In this document: positions 1 through 6,123 of the stretch, piece by piece
How positions within the stretch are numbered: the stretch's first letter is position 1
Layout: the number at the start of each line of letters is the position of its first letter
NCBI GenBank assembly: GCA_016840825.1
Contig: JAEORN010000344.1
Coordinates: 1 to 6,617, forward strand
Direction: 5' to 3'
DNA from: Candidatus Thorarchaeota archaeon
GTDB lineage: Archaea > Asgardarchaeota > Thorarchaeia > Thorarchaeales > Thorarchaeaceae
Length of the DNA: 6,617 bases
Position numbers and translations under genes: made by a program
The notes under the pieces: model-generated
Told to the model about the DNA's origin: nothing
What the model saw: only the letters and a program-made list of their open reading frames with translations
Databases searched by the model: none

Positions 1-1558
1 CATTCGATGGGTCTCCACTCCTTGGAAGTCCAACTACAGCTGCATTCTTCACCTTTGGATTCTCAAAGAGCACATCTTCGATCTCTCTCGGATATGCCTT
101 AAGTCCGCCCACATTGATCATCTGTTTCTTGCGATCACTAATGTATGTATAGCCAAGCCCATCAATATGACCGATATCTCCTGTCAAGAAATATCGCTTT
201 CCTTCTATCTCTCTCATCACATTCTTAGTTTCGTCAGGCTTGTTATAGTAGCCCCTCATAACCTGAGGCCCGTGAATGGCAATCTCTCCTACATCTCCTA
301 TAGGTAGTTCTTTTGTACCAGTTTCAGGATCAAGTATCTTGCAGATAGTATCTGCAATAGGTAGTCCAATTGAACCGAATTTCCTGAACCTTCTGTTTGT
401 GGGATTGATATGTGTTACAGGAGAGGTTTCCGTGAGACCATATCCTTCGAAGAGTATCGCTCCAGTAACAGCTTCGAAGCTCTTAGCCAACTCAGGTGGT
501 AAGGGGGCTGCTCCAGAGCTACAGATAGATATCGATGAAAGGTCGTAGTTCTTGACATTTGGATGATTTGCGATTCCTGCATACAGCGCTGGGACACAAT
601 TCAAGACTGTTCCCTTGCTTTTCTCCAAATCCCCAAGCAATTCAGAAAGCGGTGGTTTGCCTGCTCTTGGGTCAGGTACACAAACGAGTTGACCTGCATA
701 CCATACCGACATCAAGAGAGTGAGGGTTAGTCCGTAGCTGTGGTACCAAGGTACTGCACCAACATACACCTCCTCTCCGTATCGAACCCCTCCAGGCGGC
801 CGTGGTGCTGCATCATTCTCATCTAAGTATACCCAATCTCCAATCTGAAGAACGTTCGATATGAGATTCATATGAGTTAGTTCGGCACCTTTTGGTGTGC
901 CTGTCGTTCCCCCAGTGTAGATGAGGATAGCTGTATCGTCAGGGTCAACTGCTGGGCTTGTCATCTCTGAAGGATATTCAGCTACAATCTTATGATAGTG
1001 AAATGTCTTATCTTCCTCATAGTATGGGCTCTTGGGAACCTTTCCTAGCAATCCACCAATCACTGCCTTTACCTTAGGAATGAATGACTTTAGGCTACAT
1101 ACAACCACGGTATCAACATCAGTGTCTTTGATTGCCTCATAGCATGTAGGTGTGAATGTTGGATGATCCAAGACAAAGACAACTGTTGCATTTGTATCCC
1201 TTAATTGGTGGTTCAGTTCTCCTGGTTTATAGAGTGGATTACAGGTGACAACCTTCGCTCCTGTCTTCAAAGCTCCAAAGAACACAGGTGGGAAATGAGG
1301 AACATTTGGCAGGAAGATCGCAACCATACTGTCTTCCTTGACACCTCTGCTCTTGAGGAAGTTCGCTATACGATTTGCATCATCCCTCACCTCTGCAAAT
1401 GTTCTGGTTTGACCCATGAACCAAGTAAACGGAAGTCCTTCACTCTTGTCAGCTGCTCTATCAAGCATAGCGAACAATGGTTCTCTTGGATATTCAATTG
1501 ACTTTGCTGCGTTCTTTGGCCAAGCTGCTCCATCTTGCCAGAAAAGGTCACCCAACAT
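1..1558 (-). CDS. AMP-forming acyl-CoA synthetase (FadD-like), C-terminus cut by window edge
   Basis: A leftward open frame reads without a stop from an ATG at 1558 to the window edge, giving 519 codons. It is an adenylate-forming (ANL superfamily) acyl-CoA ligase, which converts a carboxylic acid, ATP and CoA to acyl-CoA, AMP and pyrophosphate. Visible motifs are the P-loop YTGGTTGTPKG from residue 214, YGLTETSP from 373 (Glu377), the ribose-binding Asp461 in LTGDIG, and the hinge region DRKKQMINVGG. The last roughly 65-70 residues, with the catalytic lysine of the mobile C-terminal domain, lie outside the window. The start is supported by a strong Shine-Dalgarno site and by alignment with the upstream paralogue, whose N-terminus has the same length within a few residues. 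The substrate is unknown: the family covers fatty, aryl and other acids. A medium- or long-chain fatty acid, or an aromatic or hydroxy acid suggested by the neighbours, is inference. No signal peptide is seen, so it is probably cytosolic. Confidence 0.93.
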   Translation of the reverse strand, partial: MLGDLFWQDGAAWPKNAAKSIEYPREPLFAMLDRAADKSEGLPFTWFMGQTRTFAEVRDDANRIANFLKSRGVKEDSMVAIFLPNVPHFPPVFFGALKTGAKVVTCNPLYKPGELNHQLRDTNATVVFVLDHPTFTPTCYEAIKDTDVDTVVVCSLKSFIPKVKAVIGGLLGKVPKSPYYEEDKTFHYHKIVAEYPSEMTSPAVDPDDTAILIYTGGTTGTPKGAELTHMNLISNVLQIGDWVYLDENDAAPRPPGGVRYGEEVYVGAVPWYHSYGLTLTLLMSVWYAGQLVCVPDPRAGKPPLSELLGDLEKSKGTVLNCVPALYAGIANHPNVKNYDLSSISICSSGAAPLPPELAKSFEAVTGAILFEGYGLTETSPVTHINPTNRRFRKFGSIGLPIADTICKILDPETGTKELPIGDVGEIAIHGPQVMRGYYNKPDETKNVMREIEGKRYFLTGDIGHIDGLGYTYISDRKKQMINVGGLKAYPREIEDVLFENPKVKNAAVVGLPRSGDPSN

Positions 1559-1560
1559 AT

Positions 1561-1569
1561 ATCATCTCC
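1561..1569 (-). promoter_or_regulatory. Strong ribosome binding site of the left synthetase
   Basis: Read on the minus strand this is GGAGATGAT, one mismatch from the full anti-16S consensus GGAGGTGAT, with the GGAG core 7 nt before the ATG at 1558. It fixes that start. Two other ATGs at 1565 and 1571 overlap the site but are out of frame. Confidence 0.75.
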
Positions 1570-1710
1570 ATAAAATAAACGGCAAATGCTAGTTGCAACA
1601 TACTGTAACCATGACTCTTAATTCTTAGGGCCAACAGATTTCCCAAGAATTTTGGTCATTCTCTCATTTTTAGCAGTATTTGCCCTAGTATGTCATTCTA
1701 TAGAATTGAT

Positions 1711-1743
1711 AGAAAAAGAGATGGGAGGGGAAAGCCCCCCTCC
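1711..1743 (-). terminator. Intrinsic-type terminator after the complete synthetase
   Basis: Five bases past the stop codon of the complete synthetase, the minus strand forms a 7-bp stem, GGAGGGG (1743-1737) with CCCCTCC (1730-1724), around a 6-nt loop. A T-rich stretch, ATCTCTTTTTCT (1722-1711), follows. All stem pairs are Watson-Crick and six of the seven are G-C. The arrangement fits Rho-independent termination in bacteria; in archaea the T-tract alone could terminate. It implies that the two synthetase genes are not simply cotranscribed. Confidence 0.7.
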
Positions 1744-1747
1744 TAGA

Positions 1748-3496
1748 CTATTTCATTCCTCTCTTCTTGAGCTCAGCATCTCGAAGCTCACGACGTAGTA
1801 CTTTGCCTACTTGTGACAATGGCAAGGAGGAAACGAACTCGACTTCTTTTGGTCTCTTGTACCCAGCCATCTTGTCCTTAGCCCACTCGATGAACTCATC
1901 CTCTGTGGCTGTTTCTCCCTCCTTCAGCACAATGAAGGTCTTTACGTATTCGTTGCTTGGATCGTCATCTCTGGGAAGCCCAATGACAGCTGCCATCTGG
2001 ACTTTCGGATGGGTGTAGAAGATATCCTCTATCTCTCGTGGATATGCCTTCAAGCCGCCAACGTTCACCATGTCCTTCTTACGGTCAGAGATTATGAAGT
2101 AGCCTTCTTCATCCATGTGTCCAATGTCACCTGTGAGGAAGAAGCGCTTACCATCAATGGTACGCATAACCTCGTCCGTTTCTTTTGGCTTGTTATAGTA
2201 ACCCATCATAACCTGAGGCCCGTAAACAGCAATCTCTCCGGTCTCACCTGGTTCGAGGACCTTTGTACCTGTGTCCAAATCAACGATATGAGCTATTGTG
2301 TTTGGAACTGGTTTTCCAATCGATCCGAACTTCCTATCCTTCTTTGTTGTTGGATTGATATGCGTGACTGGTGAAGTTTCACTCAAGCCATACCCTTCGA
2401 AGAGTATCGATCCAGTGACAGCCTCGAAGCTCTTAGCAAGCTCTGGAGGAAGCGGAGCAGCTCCTGAGCTACATATTTTGACCGAGCTTAGATCATGTTT
2501 CGTGACATTAGGATGATTTACAACTCCAGCGTATAGCGCAGGAACACAATTGAAGATAGTTCCTCTGTTGTGGTCAAGTTCCTTCAACAGATCCGCGAGA
2601 GGTGGCTTTCCACCTCTTGGGTCTGGGATGCAAACCAACTTACAGGCTAGCTCTGTAGACATGAGCATCGTGAGTGTTAGGCCATAGCTATGATACCACG
2701 GCAAAGCTCCAACAAAGACTTCTGTTTCTCTTTGTATCTTCTTTGGTGCATCAATATCATCAGGAGAAAGTGTGACCCATTCGTAGACCTGATGTACATT
2801 CGATACAAGATTCGAGTGTTTGAGTGCAGCTCCTTTCGGTGTTCCCGTTGTGCCACCCGTGTATAGAATAAGTGCTAATTCATCCGGATCTATCTTTACT
2901 GATGGTGCCACAGGCTCGTAGTTATCCACAATATCATCGTAGAAGAACGTGATGCCTTCTTTGTAGAATGGACTCTTTGGTATCTTGCCTAGGAGACCTC
3001 CAAGTACAGCTTTTACTTTGGGTAGGAACCGTTTCATTCCACAGACAATCACGGTCTTAACATCTGTTCCTTCGATTGCTTCGTAAGCAACAGGGGTGAA
3101 TGATGCATGATCCATGACAAATACTGCGACTGCTCCAGAATCCTTCAATTGATAGTTCAACTCTCCTGCTTTGTAAGCAGGATTGCAGGTTACCGTTGTC
3201 GCACCTGCCTTCAAAGAACCAAAGAATACAGGTGGATAGTGGGGTAGATTCGGTAGGAAAATAGCTACTTTATCTCCCTTCTTTATTCCTCGACTCGCCA
3301 AGAAATTGGCAACTCGATTTGCATCTGCTCTTACCTCGCCAAATGTCCAAGACTGTCCATCATAAACAGTATATGGGTTATTCGGAGTAGTGTCAGCAGC
3401 TCTGTCCAGCATCGCAAAGAGTGGTTCCTTAGGAATATCAATCTCTTTCTTGACTCCTTCAGGCCATCTATGCTTATGCCAAAGATATTCTTCCAT
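1748..3496 (-). CDS. AMP-forming acyl-CoA synthetase (FadD-like), complete
   Basis: This is a 582-residue ANL-superfamily acyl-CoA ligase, a normal full length for the family. Motifs in order: P-loop YTGGTTGTPKG from residue 212; YGLSETSP from 369 with Glu373; Asp457 in LTGDIG, which binds the AMP ribose; the hinge DRKKDMVNVGG with Arg472; and the C-terminal PLSQVGKVLRREL with Lys565, the expected adenylation-step lysine. All key residues are present, so the enzyme should be active. An in-frame GTG at 3505 would add three residues, but it overlaps the Shine-Dalgarno GAGGAG (3505-3510). The ATG at 3496 lies 8 nt beyond that site and is preferred. It is a close paralogue of the synthetase downstream, with which it shares long nearly identical stretches, and it is divergent from a CoA-ester dehydratase/reductase operon. 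It may supply that operon's CoA thioester substrate. The substrate cannot be read from the sequence; a fatty acid ligase role is equally possible. Probably cytosolic, with no membrane segment seen. Confidence 0.95.
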   Translation of the reverse strand: MEEYLWHKHRWPEGVKKEIDIPKEPLFAMLDRAADTTPNNPYTVYDGQSWTFGEVRADANRVANFLASRGIKKGDKVAIFLPNLPHYPPVFFGSLKAGATTVTCNPAYKAGELNYQLKDSGAVAVFVMDHASFTPVAYEAIEGTDVKTVIVCGMKRFLPKVKAVLGGLLGKIPKSPFYKEGITFFYDDIVDNYEPVAPSVKIDPDELALILYTGGTTGTPKGAALKHSNLVSNVHQVYEWVTLSPDDIDAPKKIQRETEVFVGALPWYHSYGLTLTMLMSTELACKLVCIPDPRGGKPPLADLLKELDHNRGTIFNCVPALYAGVVNHPNVTKHDLSSVKICSSGAAPLPPELAKSFEAVTGSILFEGYGLSETSPVTHINPTTKKDRKFGSIGKPVPNTIAHIVDLDTGTKVLEPGETGEIAVYGPQVMMGYYNKPKETDEVMRTIDGKRFFLTGDIGHMDEEGYFIISDRKKDMVNVGGLKAYPREIEDIFYTHPKVQMAAVIGLPRDDDPSNEYVKTFIVLKEGETATEDEFIEWAKDKMAGYKRPKEVEFVSSLPLSQVGKVLRRELRDAELKKRGMK

Positions 3497-3504
3497 TTTT
3501 CTCA

Positions 3505-3510
3505 CTCCTC
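3505..3510 (-). promoter_or_regulatory. Ribosome binding site that decides the start of the complete synthetase
   Basis: GAGGAG on the minus strand lies 8 nt before the ATG at 3496. Its last base is the first base of the alternative GTG codon at 3505, so that GTG cannot be served by it. Confidence 0.7.
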
Positions 3511-3514
3511 AACG

Positions 3515-3543
3515 TACGCTTGTTTTCAGCGTAAATTTTCGCT
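3515..3543. promoter_or_regulatory. Putative operator/promoter region with overlapping inverted repeats
   Basis: Two dyads share an arm. TACGCT (3515-3520) pairs with AGCGTA (3528-3533) across 7 nt. AGCG (3528-3531) also pairs with CGCT (3540-3543) in an almost perfect 16-bp palindrome with an A/T-only centre and one mismatched pair. The three CGCT/AGCG copies begin at 3517, 3528 and 3540, about one helical turn apart. On the minus strand the A/T centre reads AAAATTTA, about 40 nt before the synthetase ATG. This is a possible archaeal TATA-like element with a short leader, though it is far from the consensus. A regulator binding here would sit on the synthetase promoter. Both roles are inferred from position and symmetry only. 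Confidence 0.35.
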
Positions 3544-3656
3544 TATCCAATTACTGTCACCTATGCATTCCAGCTAGATATGTTCTTCTACAAACAGAAA
3601 ATACGGGAGAAGTTCACCTTTTGCCAACAAAACAATCCAACACAAGAGATAAGACT

Positions 3657-4907
3657 GTGAATATTGAACTATCAACGATACATACTAGGCGGGATGAACT
3701 TTTGAGCTATGGTGAAGTGACTGGCAGCTCTACTGAACGATTACGAGTTCTAAGCGAGAAAGGCGGGATAATCATCGGGTACCTCTACCCGCATACGCCC
3801 ATTGAATTATTACTGGCACATGGATTGACGCCTTCCCTGATACGAGTGAGTCCTATAGTCTCATCCGGATTTGAAGATAGTCTGCAAACCTTTTCTTGTG
3901 CCTTTAGTCGAAATATTTTTTCACAAAGAGCCAAGGGCGGTTTTGTGGAGATGGGTGGGTTTCTATTTCCTGGCAATACGTGTGATGCCCTTCAGAATGT
4001 AGGCGATGTATGGCGACAAAGATTCCCCGAAGATAAAGTTCTTCGATTAACTTACCCCGTTGCAATTTACTCGGATTCAGCGGTAGACTTCCTAGCTGAA
4101 GAGATGAGACTACTTAGCAAGGAGATAGAGAGGCTATACAGTAAGACTTTCTCTCCAACAGACTACACAGCTGCTGCAACATTAGTCAATGATTACAAGC
4201 GAGCATCTCAATTCTTGTATGCCAGCAGAGTTGTTAACCCAAGTATTCTTTCCTATTCTGAGCTTGTGGAACTTGTTCTACAATTCCTTATCGCACCCGA
4301 ACAACAAGTCTTGGATGATGCTGAAGAGAAGGTGTCGTGGGTGAAGACCCTCCTAGAAGAGCAAAATCAGATTGACTTAGTAGAACGAGTAATGGAAGGT
4401 CTACTTACCAAGGATCTTTCAAAGGTCCACCTCGAGAAAGACTCGGGTAGTCCTCGACTACTTGTTCTTGGTGGAATGGTTGATCCAATTAACTTGGCCG
4501 GACTTATCGGAGGAATTGAAGGTGTATCTGACAGTACAGTGTCACTTGACCTTCTTAGTTTCAGCTTCAAAACAATTTTCACACCGCTTGTCAACTTAAC
4601 TAATGATCCCTTCATATCTATGGCAGAAGCGATTCTGAAAGCTCCTTTAGAACCAACTCAAGAAGGTCTGACACAACGAGCTGCTTTTCTTACACAAATT
4701 ATGGAATCTCTAGCTATTGACGGAATTATTGTATGTGAACAATCCTTTTGCGATCCCGATGAATTCGAAACACCGTCATTACTTAGAGTTGCAGACCAGC
4801 TTGGGGTTCCGTCATTACGGTTACCCATTGACCCAGAGATATCCGATCGTGGTCGTCTTGAGGGGAGAATTCAAACATTCCTAGAAACACTAGAGGAGGC
4901 AAGTTAA
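3657..4907 (+). CDS. 2-hydroxyacyl-CoA dehydratase / benzoyl-CoA reductase-type iron-sulfur subunit (first subunit)
   Basis: A 416-residue protein (from the chosen start) of the HGD-D family (HgdA/HgdB, BcrB/BcrC). Family landmarks: GGIIIGYLYPHTPIELLLAHG from residue 36, in the position of the usual GYFCSYVPEE-type N-terminal motif; Cys81 in CAFSR; Cys109 in GNTCDALQ; and Cys365 in FCDPDEF near the C-terminus. These three cysteines are the likely [4Fe-4S] ligands. The C-terminus, with GVPSLRLPID followed by GRLEGRIQTFLETLEE, is typical. In this family two such subunits form the catalytic core and receive electrons from an ATPase activator. The next gene encodes the second subunit 1 bp away. 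The start is uncertain: no in-frame ATG lies between the upstream shadow region and the conserved domain. GTG at 3657 gives a normal N-terminus, while TTG at 3621 or 3702 (the latter after GGGATGA) are alternatives. Two normally cysteine-bearing motifs look altered (see findings). Dehydratase versus ring reductase cannot be decided, nor which subunit (alpha or beta) this is. Confidence 0.88.
   Translation: MNIELSTIHTRRDELLSYGEVTGSSTERLRVLSEKGGIIIGYLYPHTPIELLLAHGLTPSLIRVSPIVSSGFEDSLQTFSCAFSRNIFSQRAKGGFVEMGGFLFPGNTCDALQNVGDVWRQRFPEDKVLRLTYPVAIYSDSAVDFLAEEMRLLSKEIERLYSKTFSPTDYTAAATLVNDYKRASQFLYASRVVNPSILSYSELVELVLQFLIAPEQQVLDDAEEKVSWVKTLLEEQNQIDLVERVMEGLLTKDLSKVHLEKDSGSPRLLVLGGMVDPINLAGLIGGIEGVSDSTVSLDLLSFSFKTIFTPLVNLTNDPFISMAEAILKAPLEPTQEGLTQRAAFLTQIMESLAIDGIIVCEQSFCDPDEFETPSLLRVADQLGVPSLRLPIDPEISDRGRLEGRIQTFLETLEEAS
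4893..4899 (+). promoter_or_regulatory. Ribosome binding site for the second iron-sulfur subunit
   Basis: GAGGAGG lies inside the last codons of the preceding gene, 9 nt before the GTG at 4909. It supports the unusual GTG start and translational coupling of the two subunits, as expected for partners made in equal amounts. Confidence 0.75.
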
Positions 4908-4908
4908 C

Positions 4909-6114
4909 GTGACTGAGGAGAAGGCATATCGGCGTCTTGAAACTTCAAAACAGCTTCAGCAGCTATCTTTTCGGCATATGCTAGAGGCTCATGCAGCTAG
5001 TGAAGAGGGAAAGTTGGCGTGGGTCACCTCTGGATTTCCAGTTGAGATTCCTGTTGCCATGGATGTTGGGGTGGTCTATCCGGAACAATACACTGCGATT
5101 GTTGGTGCCCAAAAGGTTGGACCAACCATCTGTGAGTATGCAGAAGAATATGGCTACTCAAATGAGATATGTTCGTATGCAAGGGCGAGTATAGGAGCAG
5201 CATTAAAACCTGAGGACAGTCCGCTTGAAGGTCTACCACAACCCCAAGCTCTACTAGCTTGCAACAATATCTGTGGCACAGTTCTCAGGTGGTATGATGC
5301 GGTCTCTGAAATCACAAAAGCGCCAGTATTCTTATTCGATACTCCTCCAATAGATTCTGAGCAACAACCTCATCATAGAGCATATGTTCGACAAGGTATT
5401 CTCAATCTCGTTGATTTTCTTGCTAAAACCTTCAATACTGAGATGAAAGAAGAGAAACTCCGTGAAGTGGCAGAATTTTCAAGCGAAGCTATTCGTCTTT
5501 GGACGAGCTCGCTTGAAGCTTGCAAGAATAAGCCAAGTCCTCTCAATTGTGCTGACAGATTCCTAACTATGGCACCTGTGGTCAGCAGTCGCGGGAAGGA
5601 TTATTGTGTTGAGTTCTATCAAGCGCTCTTTGACGAGGTTAGCAGTAGAGTACAGAATGGTATTGGAGCAATCAGGGATGAAAAGATACGACTTCTTTGG
5701 GATAATATCCCTCCTTGGTTCCAGATCTTCAATTTCTTCAATGGTCTTGCTCAAAAAGGGGTATCATTCCCAGCTGATACCTATACTCATGCATGGTCTG
5801 GTAAAATAGGTGGTACCGATCTATATGACAGTGTAACGAACATCTACAGCAATGTGTACTTGAACAAGGGTCTCGAAGCTAAGGCTGACAAGATGGTACA
5901 GTTGATTCAAGACTATGACCTTGATGGGTTCATTATGTACTCTGTTCGCTCCTGTAAGAGATATTCTCTTGGGCAGATGGTGACGAGAGAGCTTGTCACT
6001 GAGAGAACTGGTGTGCCAGGAACAATAATCGAAGGTGATATGGTAGACAGTCGACTCTTCAATGAGGCTCAAATACAGACAAGAGTCGAGGCACTACTAG
6101 AGATGTTTGTTTGA
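4909..6114 (+). CDS. 2-hydroxyacyl-CoA dehydratase / benzoyl-CoA reductase-type iron-sulfur subunit (second subunit)
   Basis: A 401-residue HGD-D family protein starting at GTG 4909, one base after the stop of the first subunit and preceded by GAGGAGG. Motifs: Cys88 in ICSYARASIG; Cys118 and Cys122 in ACNNICGTVLRWYDA, followed by the usual PVFLFDTPP; RLLWDNIPPWF around Trp264; and Cys349 in RSCKRYSLGQ. Cys88, one of Cys118/Cys122, and Cys349 fit the three-cysteine [4Fe-4S] pattern of this family. Length and motif spacing are normal, so it appears intact and retains more family consensus than its partner. It probably forms a heterodimer with the first subunit in the cytosol and acts on a CoA thioester, by radical alpha,beta-dehydration of a (R)-2-hydroxyacyl-CoA or by reduction of an aromatic acyl-CoA. 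The choice between these is not visible. The double-cubane reductase (YjiM-type) alternative is less likely because those act without a second HGD-D gene alongside. Confidence 0.93.
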   Translation: MTEEKAYRRLETSKQLQQLSFRHMLEAHAASEEGKLAWVTSGFPVEIPVAMDVGVVYPEQYTAIVGAQKVGPTICEYAEEYGYSNEICSYARASIGAALKPEDSPLEGLPQPQALLACNNICGTVLRWYDAVSEITKAPVFLFDTPPIDSEQQPHHRAYVRQGILNLVDFLAKTFNTEMKEEKLREVAEFSSEAIRLWTSSLEACKNKPSPLNCADRFLTMAPVVSSRGKDYCVEFYQALFDEVSSRVQNGIGAIRDEKIRLLWDNIPPWFQIFNFFNGLAQKGVSFPADTYTHAWSGKIGGTDLYDSVTNIYSNVYLNKGLEAKADKMVQLIQDYDLDGFIMYSVRSCKRYSLGQMVTRELVTERTGVPGTIIEGDMVDSRLFNEAQIQTRVEALLEMFV

Positions 6115-6123
6115 GGGTTCGTA

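Noticed and set aside
1572..1580. TTTATTTTA on the minus strand as a TATA box or -10 element for the left synthetase
   Set aside because: It lies only about 14 nt before the ATG, so the transcript would begin at or after the strong ribosome site or inside the gene.
1559..1747. Possible small gene or RNA in the gap between the synthetases
   Set aside because: Beyond the terminator hairpin, a short palindrome and the ribosome site, no open frame with a ribosome site and no tRNA- or riboswitch-like fold was seen.
2009..2374. A 121-codon plus-strand open frame inside the complete synthetase, and similar frames at 276-548, 1205-1501, 1767-2018 and 2298-2516
   Set aside because: They lie opposite a clearly conserved coding frame, and their translations show no recognisable domain.
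3505..3505. GTG at 3505 as the start of the complete synthetase
   Set aside because: It sits inside the Shine-Dalgarno sequence used by the ATG at 3496 and has no ribosome site of its own at a suitable distance.
3390..3656. N-terminal extension of the first iron-sulfur subunit from an upstream ATG at 3390
   Set aside because: It would overlap the complete synthetase by more than 100 bp, and the encoded residues do not resemble the family's N-terminus. It is an open frame by chance.
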